From: Pholis gunnellus
Taxonomy: Eukaryota; Chordata; Actinopteri; Perciformes; Pholidae
NCBI GenBank assembly: GCA_910591455.2
Contig: OU342811.1
Coordinates: forward strand, 6,986,947 to 7,050,946
Direction: 5' to 3'
DNA: 64,000 nt
Shown: in pieces, positions 24,696 to 37,633 of the stretch
How positions within the stretch are numbered: position 1 is the first letter of the stretch
Layout of the letters: every line of letters begins with the position of its first letter
Translations under genes and position numbers: made by a program
The notes under the pieces: generated by a model
Databases searched by the model: none
Seen by the model: the letters and a program-made list of their open reading frames with translations, nothing else
What the model was told of the DNA's origin: nothing

Positions 24696-27600
24696 ATGAA
24701 GGACGTAAAGGAGGACGAGGGGGGAGAACCAGCTGAGAGGAGGCAAACACGGCAGAGGTACGTAGATCTGTGTGTCATTCAACTTACCTTTTACTAGCTT
24801 TTGAGTGGCAGGAGTCTGCTTACCTGCTGCTACAGGGGAGGAGGTCCGAGTGAAATCTGCTCAGGTATGTTGACAGCAAATGTTTGTTTCTGCTCCATTA
24901 GGGAGACATCTGTCAACATGGTACACCTCTGGGTTCACATCTACCAGTAATGAGCTAAAAGAACTGAACTGACTATCAATTACAGTACATTGCTGGTTTA
25001 GGGAGAAACCTCTGTGACTCAGCTGGACGCAACAGCTGGTCCATCATTATAAATGCATGTTGCATGGCAGAGTATTGTTCAAAACTTTATTTCAAATTCC
25101 AATGTGGATACCACGATTGACCAAACTGTATGGAAAGTAAAGCAACACAATCTGTAACTTTCCACTTAATGTCACGTGTTGCTATAAAAAAACATGCCTA
25201 AGACTTGAGTCATGCAAGTGCCACACAATGTTTTATCTAACTTTGATGCAAATTAAGGGGACATGTTAGGGACCATATCTCACAAAAGAGATCCAATATG
25301 AATGCTAAAGGATAATGACCTTAAGGCTGCGCTAATTCTAACAAAATGTCTGTCTGAAATTTATATTTGCATAACCCCTTTTTCTAATAGTATTCCCTTT
25401 TACTTTCCAATAAAGCAGTTCTCACTCTCTGAGTTGCTTTTTAACGGTTTGCTGTCTATCTCTCTGTTGCTCCATTACTCCAGCAGTTCAAACCAAACAC
25501 CAGCTGTTCATCAGCCACAGCAAACATCTTGGTTACAGACTCTGAGGACACCGAGACGAGGCTGGTATTGTTTTGCGCCAGTAGGTGTAGTGTGGTCAGT
25601 CTGCCAGGTGGAGGCGACGCAGCACTCATCTCCGTTACTGTTGGATGTGTGCTGGAGGCTCCTGTTGTTGTGTTTGCTGTGGATGGTTCTGGTAGGTTGT
25701 GTCCATGCCCTGAAGTGCTGCCTGAGGCCAGGACAGAACCAGGTGAGCGCAGCGGCATTAACTGAATCTCATTTTACCCTGTTGTTGGATTTCTTCGTGT
25801 GTTTATTCGGTGAGTTTGCTTCAGTTTAAGGGGGAGTGTCCACTGAGGATGCAGCAGGAGGTTGCTACTGAAAACAAGAATTGCCACTATTTAAGGTGAG
25901 ACTTCATTTTACAGCCATTCCTCCAGTATATGATATATTATTTGGGGATTTTTTTACAACATATAGAGGCAATATGGACCAAAGACCTTATTGGCCAGAT
26001 ATTATCTAAGAACACTGTAAGATGTCCATTTTAAATCTGCTATATCCAACTGCTATATCTAATTTAAATGCACCCAAAGTAACCACATCTATCTGCTATC
26101 AAATGCTTTAATTTCACTGTTTTATAAAATACAAGTACATCTATAATTGTGAGGGTGGATCACATTTCTTCATTGACCTACCGATACACATTATTCCTCC
26201 AGGAGGTCCCAGTCAAGGAGCCTGGACAACAATGTTCCTCTGGCCCTTGCCCTGGCTGACAGCCTGCTGCTGTGTGCACTCCAGGAGCCCCTTGTAGACC
26301 CCAGTGTGCCCCACATAAAGGCTCTCCTCTCCAGGCTGGAGGTAAGAGGGAGAAAATCTCTCTCGCTCTCTCTCTCTCTCTCACACACACAGCCTCCAGC
26401 AATACCTGTCATCTCCTGTGTTTTCACTCGCTCTTTGCATGTAGATCAGTGTGAAGTCTTTGTTGGTGATATTAGATCAGACCTTATACTCAGGCATATA
26501 CTGATATTCTAGCCCAGGGCAATACACAATGCTGTCTTCTACACTCCGAATCAACCCGATTGGCAGAGGAGAGACATTTTAATTACATGTCTCCTTATGT
26601 ATTTCCTGTTTGCATTTTAGCACTTTCCATGAATGTGGCTCTATGATAGCAGAGTTTCTGTTAGCCTGTTGGTCTAATATTCTTTAATTTAAACTGCAGG
26701 TCAACATTTTTATTGGTAGAATATCTCAAAAAGTGATGACCAAAATCTGCTGTAACTTCGTGAGTTCAATGCTCACAAAAGTATTGTCATGCTGGGTTAA
26801 GAACCCTGTCCTCGCCTCCTGCATCAGCCTCAGGCTTACCTTTTTGTGCCATGAACATTTAAATCTCAAAAACCCACGGAGCTTCTTTTTTTAGAATGTT
26901 CCAAAAATGTATTATTTAAAACTACTATTGCAGAATCACTATCGATTTGATGTGTTTGTGGCATTTTTAAACTGTGTGAAAATATTTCTTTGGACCGTTG
27001 CATGTGTAGAACAGATGTGTCAGAGGAGAATGAATATACAATTCAACAAGTCGATTCCAACACACTGTCCCCATCTCTTGACATTTTTATGTGAGCATTA
27101 TAAATGCAAATACATTTAAGTATGGCTTTCGATGGATATTGATGCATACATTTTGCAGAGGACGTTTTAAGAACCTCTATAAATCAACCCACAAAACTAA
27201 ACCCGGCCCTCTCAATCTTCTATTTTTCACTGTAGTCAGTGTGTCACACACTTGAAAAGGCTGGTATTGGGTCAGAGGCGACGCTGGAGGATATGGGCCG
27301 AGACTCTGTACTAATAGAGAAAGTGAAACTCATCCACACATACCTGCAGCAGAGGTAAGGTTCAACCTCTAGTGCACATGCCATCTGCTTTCTTGGAAAC
27401 TTTGTTCAGTTGGATTAATACCCTTGATTGATTCCCTTCTGATAGGTCAAGCTCACTGTGTAGACTCGTCCAGGTGCAGGGGGATTTTGAAGCCACTGTG
27501 AAGGATGTGCTGGAGAGCCTAGAAGGCCTCTGGGCTCAGCTGGAGGAGCTCCACACTGGGGTCACGCTCACCAAAGAGGGGAGCCGAGACCACGGAGACC

Positions 27601-29511
27601 TGGCCTCTGCCCAGGCAGACACAGAGGTAAGCATGTGTGAAGGTCTGTCTGCAGTTCTGTAGTACTGGTATTATAGTGTACCAGTGTAACGTTGTAACGT
27701 GTAAGTTTTGCCTAGGCTGTTGATATAACACATTATCATACACAGAGGTAATTCAAAGTGCTTACAGGCAAAGAAAGAAAGCAAGAAAAAAGTATAAAGG
27801 AAGATAAATAAAAGTACAGACAAGCCTACAACCAGAGATGGGCAGTATTTCTATTACTTGTATTTGAAATACGTATTTGAAATACTTTTGAGTATTTTGT
27901 AATTTGTATTTGATAGGGCCGATTAAAAGTCGAACGTAATTTGTAACAAAATACTTCAGAGTGAAGTAATTTTGTATTTAAAATACTCAAAATACTTTCT
28001 CCACGAATTAAAAAACAGTTCACGAGTTCAGTCTTCAGATCTTCAAGTTCAACGGATTGTCTGTCAAGTTAAATATTTTATCTGAGTGTGACAGATGTCA
28101 ACTAGCTTGATGTATACTTTATGTCTGGGTTTGGCTACATAGCCTATTGTATATGCATGGTGATGGTTATAATATCAAGCTAGCGATCGATGCTAACATG
28201 CTAATGACGCTAGCATGTGGTCTAGGCTAGTGCATAGCCAGTGTTTAGCAAGTTAACTTATCAGTCGAGTAGCTAGCTATAGGAAGAGGGAGATTGGGAG
28301 CTTGTATGTCATATGTGATAAATATGTTCTTGTTGATACAAAGCCAAAGTTTATGGGCTGTTAAGTCCCATTAATACAAATATATATATATACATAATCA
28401 AGTTGTTGTCTTTCAATAGCTTTGCTAAGTTACACTGACATTCTGTGACTGTTCTTCCTTTTTGTGGGGTTCACCAGAGCTTTGTGTACATTATATAAAC
28501 CTGAATGCTCTGCTATACCACATTGTGAGAAAACGGAAAATCCAGAAAAAAGTATTTCCTATATTTTAAATACAAAATACATGTATTTTGTTACATTTTC
28601 TGGCACCAGTATTTTGTATTTTGTATTTTGTTGTAATCATTTATTTGGGGGTATTTTGTATTTTGTATCAAAATACATTTTGATGTATTTTTGCCCATCT
28701 CTGCCTACAACAATATGTTGTCTTCTTCGTTTTTAGTTTCTTTTACGAACCATGAATCATTGACATATTCCTTGTGCATTGAGTGTTATTTGTAATACTC
28801 TTATGTCTTTGGCAAAGACTTTGTTTACAGTCTTGGCTCACTACAGGAACAGACTTCAGTGCTGCCAGGCTCAGCTGAAGGACAGCACACAATTAGTGCA
28901 GGTAAAGTTCTCCTCACTCAAGAAAAGTGAACTTCTGATATTTTCTGATATTTTCTGCTGTCTTCACTCAGAAATCCCCTCTGCCCTGTCCCACAGGAGT
29001 TAACATGGCGTCACACGGAAATAAGCAACAGTGTGAGCAGGACCAGTGAGTCAGTCTGGCCAGAGCTGTTGCTTCAGTCCAACATTGAGCAGGTACAATT
29101 AACTCAAACATTGTCCGTAGGTTTAGAAACCCGCCAGGACTAAAAACTCTTCTCTCTCTGCAGTTTGACAAGGTGCAGGAGAGTTTCATTGCCCTGGAAC
29201 AACAGACCTCTACGTTCCAGGCTCACTTGGAGGGACTTGGAAAGGCGAATCAGGAGGGACACACAGGGCCTCTCGATCAGGCCAATGGGGCCCATTCCTG
29301 CTCAGTTTCTCCACAGACTTCCCTACATCTCCAGAATGGAAGCACAACTCACGAGAAGCACCGTAACTCGACCTCTGCATCCACATCTGTCTCCTCAATG
29401 GAAATCGACACAGACACAGAAATAGACAGTACTCTCTCACTGTGGGAGAGGACGGCTCTGCAGTTCACCTCCACTATCGGACACCTGCGCAAATCTGGAA
29501 AGAGGAAGTGA
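24696..29511 (+). CDS. uncharacterised single-pass membrane protein with spectrin-like helices
   Basis: I do not recognise this gene. Nine coding exons with consistent phases can be assembled: 24696-24757, 25484-25742, 25825-25895, 26203-26341, 27236-27354, 27446-27626, 28818-28901, 28997-29092 and 29164-29511. They give 1,359 bp, or 452 residues plus stop. The N-terminus is charged, then Gln/Ser-rich. A strongly hydrophobic segment (residues about 79-97, WRLLLLCLLWMVLVGCVHAL) suggests one membrane span without a cleavable signal. The rest is largely helical, with Leu/Trp/Glu patterns like spectrin repeats (for example LESLEGLWAQLEELHTG near 238-254 and SNIEQFDKVQESFIALEQQT near 330-350). The C-terminal third is Ser/Thr-rich and ends in basic residues (RKSGKRK). 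Starts further upstream (24573, 24621) are possible. The acceptor at 28817 (GCAAAG) is weak, so that exon border is the least certain. Confidence 0.78.
26358..26391. repeat. (CT)n/(CA)n microsatellite
   Basis: A short CT run merging into CA repeats, 16 bp after the exon ending at 26341 of the uncharacterised gene. Confidence 0.9.
27833..28703. mobile_element. nonautonomous hAT-type transposon with intact 8-bp TSD
   Basis: The 871-bp element begins CAGAGATGGGCA and ends with its exact complement TGCCCATCTCTG. It is flanked by the perfect 8-bp direct repeat CCTACAAC at 27825-27832 and 28704-28711. An 8-bp duplication and CAG-type short inverted ends are typical of the hAT superfamily. The subterminal regions contain many repeats of TATTTTGTATTT and similar, on both sides in inverted orientation. 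No transposase frame is present, so it must have been moved by enzymes from elsewhere. It sits in an intron of the uncharacterised gene. Confidence 0.93.
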
Positions 29512-31772
29512 ATGTTATCGGACTATACTTGGTATATGCACCAGGAATTTAGTAAATAGAAAGGTTTTAATTTACAATGGATATTATTTTCAAATGTAGA
29601 TCATTTGCTGGTTGTCTGAAAAAAAAAAGATTATTTATTGCTTTCTATCTTTCTGTGATATATGTATACATTTTTTTCTTACATTTTTCATTTCAAAGAC
29701 GGTGATAGATAAGATCACGCACAAGCAGCTTTCTTTTCATTTACTGAATTTCAAACACAAGGGGGCACACTTTCACCAGTTATGACAAACATAAACTTTT
29801 GTCTCAAATCACCCATTCAACAAACGTTATCATAATATCAAACCATTTATATACCCTACAGGCATCTCAAATCCCTGTCTGCAATAAGGGACCATTGGCC
29901 TGACCTTTTCCTGTCAATCAACTTTATTTGAGGAAATTGTTGGACAGGCTTCTCAAACATATGGCCCATAAATGTGTTTCTCCAAGATCAGAACAGCCAG
30001 CCACAACTTGTGAATGATGTCTGATGAAGTGATGAATGACATTTAGTCATGTTTCATTTACTAATTAATTGCATCATCCATCCTATTTGTACTTAAACAG
30101 TAATGTAATATTGGATCTGATGATGCGTTTTTTCGTTAAGCCATCACTTGGTTTTTAAACCAATGATGTTAAAGTAAAACCAAGTTTTTTTTACATTTAA
30201 CGAGCAATTTCTTCGAATGTGCCGGAGCAATAGGTTTTAGGTTAAGAAATTCTGGACTTTTTACTATTCCATACATTTTTTTTCTTCTACCTTGAGTGGC
30301 CATGATGACTTGGGCTTTTCAAAGCTGGGATATTTTAGGGCAGAGGGGGGAGAGGAAGGGGGAATTGGAGGTCAACGCCGGAAGCGTTTCTGTTATTACT
30401 AAAAACTGAGCAGCCCTTTAGACCTTTTCGAAAGACATGAATGTCTTTGATCCAAATTCAATTACCCTGCAGCGCCGACACTGATGGCATGGAAGTCGAC
30501 ATAGTTTTGTTCACCAGTTCCTGACTTTTCTTACTGGACCGAACAGGATTTCTGATGAGAATCAATTCATTCATTGCTGCCATTATGTGCTAATTGTAGG
30601 GAGTCTGTACAGTATGCATGTGGTGGATGTCATTTGACCATGAACTTGCCCACCATCTGCCAGATCCTGCATCTGTCCGATTCCCTCACACTGGGGCAGT
30701 GATTGGAAGAGGTGGGCCCGACCCCTGGGGAATCTGGGATGAAAGGAATGCAAGCTGAACGCTGCAGGATCCGAGCTGTCACAACACCGAAGACACAAAC
30801 ACACCATGTCTGGACAGATAGATGGACGTAAAGTCTGCGAGAGAAAGATGTGTGTTTGGTAACGTGAAGTTAGTGACAAGAGCTTTTGATAATAACAATA
30901 ATATGACATGCCCCATGAATATGTTGAATTTTTTCAAGTTCATCAGTCATGAATACACACATAATAGTCTCGGAGGCTCGCTTAGAATAACAATGACCAC
31001 ATTTGCTTTGAGGTCCAATAGTCAAAAGTAAACAGAACTTTTTGAATTGATTTATTGAGTGCTTTATTAAATGACTAGAAGGATTAAGAGTTGATTCTAT
31101 TAAATGTGAATAAAAAACAGTGTCTCAAATACAAAACAAGCCCTACTTTGCGAGCTGGTGGGGAACATCCCGGTCCTGTCCAGATGAACTCACACTTCAC
31201 ATTGCTTGAATGTGATGTCATGACCAGCAGAGGGACGGCGTCTGGGAGAGCAGGGCACCCACCAGCTATCTGCTCACTGAGAATGTAAGAGTATAAGCTA
31301 ATGAAATTACCACAGGCTTTGTTTAGTTACACTAAAAAGTTGATGACTAGCTTCCTCATTGGCCACTCCAGTCCTGGAGGAGAGGATATTTCAAAGCTAG
31401 CTCAAGTGTGTGTTGTTTCAGAAAATATCGTTCATGGCAGAGGTCAATCCCTCGCCTTATCCTCACAATTACTCAAGATCGTGTTTCACTGGTGTACACA
31501 TAGCACACATTTGTGCTGATCCCTCCTCTGATGGCACTGCAAGACACCATACAGTAGTGTGGACGCCTGCTATCTAATATAAACAAACTCAAGGAACTTG
31601 TCACAAAACTTGAGAGCACTGTTAAATAATCCACTTTAAATGCCAGTTAAAGATTAGGCACAATGTTAATGTGCAACATTTTATTCAACAAAATGTTGTA
31701 CTTATCAGAGGAAACATACACAGAGCCACCAAATAAAGGCAAGAACAACTAAGAACACTGTAAACAATGATA

Positions 31773-31774
<2 letters not shown>
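29512..31774. other. 3' flank of uncharacterised gene and gene-free DNA
   Basis: AT-rich sequence follows the stop codon. No strong AATAAA poly(A) signal is clear; an AGTAAA variant lies near 29551. Further right are unique sequences, a small imperfect inverted repeat (ACTTGGTTTTT/AAAACCAAGT near 30150-30190) and a CTCF-like motif at 31224. No exon is supported. Confidence 0.55.
31224..31237 (+). promoter_or_regulatory. CTCF-like motif
   Basis: CCAGCAGAGGGACG, preceded by TGA, resembles the CTCF core with mismatches at the ends. It lies 1.7 kb beyond the last exon of the uncharacterised gene. Motif evidence only. Confidence 0.3.

Positions 31775-31804
<30 letters not shown>
31775..31804. repeat. 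(GT)15 microsatellite
   Basis: A 30-bp perfect GT run in gene-free DNA. Confidence 0.95.
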
Positions 31805-31807
<3 letters not shown>

Positions 31808-34800
31808 TGTGCATGGATGGTGGGGGTCCTGTTAACCTTTTAACTTAATGGCAGTGACATTTCCCAGGTTGAGATATGGCATTGGCCTGTGAAAAAGGCT
31901 GTGTGACCTCATCCGATGATCTGAGGAATGTGATATATGTGATATTCCCTCTACAATATGTCACACAGCAATGAAAGGTAAAGCATGTAACCTAAAATCA
32001 TCAAAATCACATTTTGTAAAACAAGTGAAAACACTTTATAAAGGGATGAACTCATTTCAAATTTGTATCCTGTTTCGGGACAACTTAACTTGTTTTACAG
32101 GTTTTCTAGAAATGTCAGCATAGTAACATTTCAAATAAATAAATACACCTTTGTTTGTATTAGATCTTCAATAATGGATACAAATTGAGATTTTGTGTAG
32201 TGTAGCAACCCAGTTTCACACGATCACAATAAACAAAAGGAAAAAAGGTGTTTATGATGAAATTTGATTTTGTGTGGCTGGGATATCAGCAAGAGGTACC
32301 AAATGCTGAATACAGAAACAAAAATATTTTCCAACATATTTTTCATGTACAAGTCCACCAGATACATCACTAACAAATAGGATTCACATTTGTTTTGTTG
32401 TTGAAACAGCTTTTTTCTCCTTTTTCGGTTGTGAAACATGTTTGTGTCAAACATGAACAACACATGTTTGTTGGTGATAGCACGTTTGGCATTATGGTCT
32501 ACAGAAAACCACTGAATGTCTGCATATTCCTTTATTTTAACTATAGCCAAGAACTTTAAGTCAAATTTAAGATTTTATACAAAAAGCAAAGTCCTCCCGG
32601 TGAATCACAAACAAAAAGCGTCACTTCTATTCAAGAGCTGGACACAGATAACGGAGGAACATCCCACTTTTAACCAGAGGCTGTTGGAAACGGAATAGAC
32701 AGCTGCACATTGAGACAAAACATCAAAACACCAGCCACAGATGTACGCAATTAGCAACATGGTAGACATTTGGGGAGCAAAGGTCCATAAACTCACATGT
32801 TATTATGGTTGATCTAACATTGCTGGAGGGAAGCCCACACTCAACAACATTAATGGGCTTTTAGTTTGAGTTGAAACATTCCACTATCCAGAATGTACTG
32901 TCAAAGAAAGCTTGACTCACAAAATCTTTACGGTTTTCTATTTTGGTCCTAAATCTTATACCGTTCAGTGCATGTGTATATGTGTGTGTTGGTGAATGTG
33001 AGTGAGAGAGCGAAACAAATAGGCTCAACGTGGTTCCAATCATTAGCAAATTCTAAGCTTCCTGTTTGTGTAAATATTTTCTTATTTTGTTTTTCCAAGA
33101 GAGCAGGGTAGAATAATCAAGCCTGACCTCTCTGCCCTCTTGTTTCCTATTCATCACGTGGACGCGGCTCACCTTCTGTGACACGCCTGAGACCAGCGGT
33201 AAGATCCTGTTTTGACCCGTCGCTGGCTGGTGGGAGAGGTTAGTCAGGAATGGATGGACTCTTCAAAGGTCATGAGCAACAGCCACTGATACCAATGGAT
33301 AACAGCTGTGAGGGCAGTTTAAACTCAGCATATTTTGAACTCTATGCAAAGACATAAATACCTTCTTTCAGATATAATGTATGTGCTAATATTCCATTAT
33401 TCAATGGATTGATAAGGTATAGTTGCAGAATATATTAGAAAAATGAGTTACACTATATTTGAAAGAATAAAACACACATTAAAATCTCACAAACCTCTTC
33501 CAGATATAGTTGTCTGCAACTTTGAAATATTACATGATAAATCTTTCAGCCCAGTATGTTTCTCAGCTTTTTGGAATGATGCCCTTAAAATCTCAGTATC
33601 TTTTGCATCACATGGCTTTCATCTTTCATTTGTATGTTCCCTGAGTTACCAAACATACCAAGAGTTTGATTTCTCAGTATTCGTCCCAAAGAAATAATAA
33701 TTCCAAATGTTCTTGAGGCATCTGCAACAAAGATGCCGTGGCTCTGAACTCTGGCTTTTTTGCTTTTGGTTGCCTGTAAAGTTGACCTTGCATGTACCCT
33801 TACTTTAGATTACTCTCAAAGAAAATACTGGTTTATTTTCTCCGTTCAGTAAGAGACACTTACGTCACTAAATTGACCATGAATAGCAAATGTTTCTATT
33901 GTCAAGTTTGGTGAAAATTGACCAGCTTCTCAAACACTGTTCTTTTTTTTGTTATTGCGTGGTTCCATTCTGTCCCCTCACCTCTCAAAGCTGGAGCTTG
34001 TCCCTTCAGTCCTCTGTATGAGGCACCGATGTGGGAAGCAGTTCTCTGAGGAAAGGCTAAACAAACAGGCTGGCCCAGGCACAAAGAGTCCGCCACTCAG
34101 AGACATGTGGCAGCAAAACCCTCTCAATCCCCCCCCCCCCCCCCCCGCACAACTCTGAAACCCTCACTCTCCTACCAGAGCAACACATAGGCTACTCTGA
34201 CCATGGAGCCAAGAGAAGGAAAAATGGAGGAGGAGGGGGAGCAAATTCTGATTCCTATTCACTGAATGTCACCACCTCACAAAGGGGACCGCATGACACT
34301 GCCACTAAATCAGAGTTAATGGACTCCTTTCTCAGTCCTGCGAACATGACAGGGGGCGTGTGTGTGACAGTAAAGGGGTGTGGGAGAGGGACTGGGGCTG
34401 GTGAGGGTGCCTGTTTGCCCCATTGAAGGGGCACATGGGCCAATGAGCCTTGTGTGATATAGTGTGAACAGATTGGCGAGGGAAGTGTGTTTTCCAGGGG
34501 CATTAAACAGCTCGCCCAATCAAAAGCCCCGTGGCTCATTCAGCACTCATTTGTTTTGAGCAGTCCATAATTCAGAGGATGTACTGACTTGCTGCTTTCT
34601 ATGAATTGTTAGTGATTTAAAAAAGGTGAGTGTTAATTACATGGTTTGTTTGACTGTTCTGTCAAGACTCTTCCGGCACAGCTGATCGGTGTGTAACAAG
34701 CAAAACAACATAACATCAATCACAAGCCACTTTAAGAGTAAGTACAACGTTACACAAACCATGTTGGTGCGAAGGCAATCCATCAAAGTTAAAGTGAAGG

Positions 34801-36714
34801 TAGAGGGACTACCATCCACGGACGGGCTTGTGAGGCGATTGTTGATTTGCATGTGAACACTTATTTCACAATGAGGAGCCAGACTGGGGGACAGCAATTT
34901 CGGAGCCGTTTGTTATCTTCCCAACAGGGCAGAACCTAACATGACTGAACCCCTCCCACCCCTTGCAACATCGCGCCCCATCTTGGAGGCCAGGGCAGAG
35001 ATGAGTGAAGATGGCATTGGTGTCACTTGGCAGGCATTCATAGCCGCCGCTCCCCCCGCCTTGGACTGCACAGGGGAGATGCGGAGAGACATAGGAGGAG
35101 AGACACGGAGCCCCAGGTACCGACCTCATTAGCAGATAAAAGCAACCTTTCCCCGTGACCCCTGACCCCGGAGGTTGCCATGGAGCCTTCCAGTCGAGGC
35201 ATAGATGGAGCATGCTGGGATTGCTCACAGCAGGGTAATGAATATGGGCTGCTGGGAGAATTAATAAGACCTACCCCACCCCCTCCTCTCTCATACTCAA
35301 ATCCATATTCGTCCACTTCATGCCCTTCTGAGCTGAAGTCGCGCCGGAGCTCCCTCGCTTCCTGCTTTGTTTCTGTTCAGTCGCCTTCATAGCAGTCAAA
35401 CAGTTAAGCTCATTACATCCCTGAGTTCACCTGTGATGTGCAGAGAGGACAAAGTGTGATAGTTTCCTTAAGTATGCAATAAAAGGACTACCCGCTACCT
35501 TTTTCTCTGCTTGTTTCTTCTCAGCGATGCGGCCATGTATGGTGTTTGTTTTCAAGCTTTATTGTTTTGTGTTATTGTTGCATACATTTATTTAGTCATG
35601 AAATTAAAGGAGATTGTACATCTGCTGTCAGAGCCGCTGTTGAAAAGTGGTATTTTTGTGCTGTATCTGCTATATCCCATTTGGTTGGTTTTTCAGGTGT
35701 GTTTTTCTCTGTGAAACACTTGCTATACAAACAAAGGTTAGTATTGTTATTATTGCATGGGAATGTGTTCATACAGTATATAGAACCAAGGAGGTCTTAG
35801 ATCGTGTCGTCATACTTTGTGCTCTTAAAGGTAAAGCCTATGAGAGAAAGTGTATCAGTATGTTACAGAGCGCGTGTTCACGTACTGTATGTATCTGTGT
35901 ATGCATGAGTGTGTATGTGTGGTTGTTGGAGAAAGAGGAGGGAGGGGTTATATCTTGGTCATGCTGACTGAGTTTTATAAGCTGTGGCTAACCCCACTCC
36001 CCACAGCTGACTGAATATTAAATAAACAGAGCCAAGTGGATGAATTCAGCGGAGTGAGTGCTCAGGCTGGAGAAGCACTACTTCACCAGCGCGGGGCCTC
36101 CCCCACGGGGCCCCCACATCAGCCTGTCTTATTCTTGGCAGCTGCAGTGGAGAGAGGCAGCCTATGGGGTAGATGGGGTGTGTTTCGGGTTGTGTACAAG
36201 GGGGAGGCAGGGGGGAGTCACCTTAAGGCGAAGGGGGAGGTGGATGGAAGGGAAAGTTGGAAAGAGTGAGGAAAGAGGGATGTGGGCAAAAGAAAACTGG
36301 GGGCTGGCGTTTGTTGCTGCACAGCTGTGGGATTAAAATCACTACCAGCAGAAGAAAACTTAGCATTTGCGTCGTCTCTGGTGAAATTTTCTTGCGGTTT
36401 TGTAGAGAGTTGGTGAAATCTGTGAAAGTAAGGCAGTGTGTCAGTGTAACTCAGTCTGTCAGCCATGAACAAACCTCCTGCCGGGATCACCACGGGCCTT
36501 CATGCTTAATGCCAAATTGCTTCTCCTATCTAATGTTTTCCGACTTGAAATTTAATATTTTGGAATGTGTCTGGTTCCAACATGAATAGACAGTGATGCT
36601 AAAAAGACAATAACAAATGAAATCACAACTCTCATTGTTGTCTCAAATACATTTGATATTGGGGATGTGTTGTGAAGACAGTTTGATTTGGCCTTGTTCT
36701 CTCTTCTCTTGCAG
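31805..36714. other. gene-free stretch, partly GC-richer
   Basis: No exon, RNA gene or transposon is supported. A C18 tract lies at 34129-34146. The block around 34.9-35.4 kb is GC-richer, with runs such as GAATTAATAAGACC, and looks less decayed than the surrounding AT-rich DNA. It could be a regulatory element, but that would need cross-species comparison. Open frames such as 35511-35714 (hydrophobic) have no splice or family support. Confidence 0.5.
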
Positions 36715-36807
36715 TTACATCAGTGGGGCCGTCCACTTGGGCTGACAGGGAGCATCTGGGCCCAATGTTCGCAATCACTATAGAAACTGCTGCCGAAGTC
36801 TTCCCAG
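36715..36807 (+). other. candidate orphan exon
   Basis: A 93-bp segment is bordered by a strong acceptor (a pyrimidine-rich tract ending CTCTTCTCTTGCAG) and a GTACAC donor. One frame is open throughout (starting two bases in, about 30 residues, containing MFAITIETAAEVF). No partner exons were found, and the protein piece resembles nothing I know. It could be a noncoding RNA exon, an exon of an unrecognised gene, or chance. Confidence 0.2.
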
Positions 36808-37393
36808 GTACACTCTCTCCATGTTGCTTTGTTTTGGTTCCCTTATCATTTTCCGCGTGAACCCCTGCACACTCGATTGGAACGTTTCTCCTTGTAAGCA
36901 ATTTATATCTTTTTGTATTTCTGTGAATCAGAAGCAGTCAAAAGTAAGAAAAGCACAGGTGTAATTCATAAATTTAACAATAGCTCTGTCAAAGTCGTTC
37001 CAAAATAGCCACGGGAATGGACCTTTTAATTAATTTCAATCATTAAACCTGTGATTTTCCTGACATGAAAAGTCAAAAACTCCACTGTGATAAAAAAAAG
37101 CTTGTAGCTTACAGTAGGCATTTGTCACAGAAGATGTTTTGAAATTTTGAATAGTTGCAGGTGTAAATAATAAAATGAATAATGGCTGAATTCCAGTTTG
37201 CTGCTTCAGTTTCAGGCTCCTGGTTTACTGCATGTTGGATCAGTGTTACACATAGCTTACAAGGACACTTAGATACAACACACATTAGTAACACATGTGC
37301 TTCATATGATGAGTCAAAATGTCATAGTCATAGTTAGAAAACACCAGATCTCTGTCACATGTAAACATTTTGTGGATAAATAAACATAATTGG

Positions 37394-37538
37394 ACCTCTG
37401 CATTTAACCCATCCTAAGCATTTAGGAGCAATGGGCTGCTATAAAGGACCTGGGGAGCAACTTGAGGTCATGTCTTGCTCAAAGACACTTCAACGTGGAG
37501 ACAGTAGGAGCCACTCCTACCTTCTCGGCAGGGTCATG
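37394..37538. repeat. degenerate fish interspersed repeat
   Basis: 'CCTCTGCATTTAACCCATCC' followed by 'TAGGAGCAATGGGCTGCTAT', 'GGGGAGCAACTTGAGGTC' and 'GCTCAAAGACACTTCAACGTGG' is a diverged copy of a repeat very common in teleost genomes. It is followed directly by a CA microsatellite. Family name uncertain. Confidence 0.6.
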
Positions 37539-37543
37539 TAGAG

Positions 37544-37545
<2 letters not shown>

Positions 37546-37632
<87 letters not shown>
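37546..37632. repeat. (CA)n microsatellite
   Basis: An 87-bp perfect CA run immediately after the interspersed repeat. Apparent Thr-His protein frames across it are artefacts. Confidence 0.97.

Positions 37633-37633
<1 letters not shown>

Noticed and set aside
35511..35714. 67-codon hydrophobic frame resembling membrane helices
   Set aside because: T-rich DNA translates readily into Leu/Val/Phe; no initiation or splice context.
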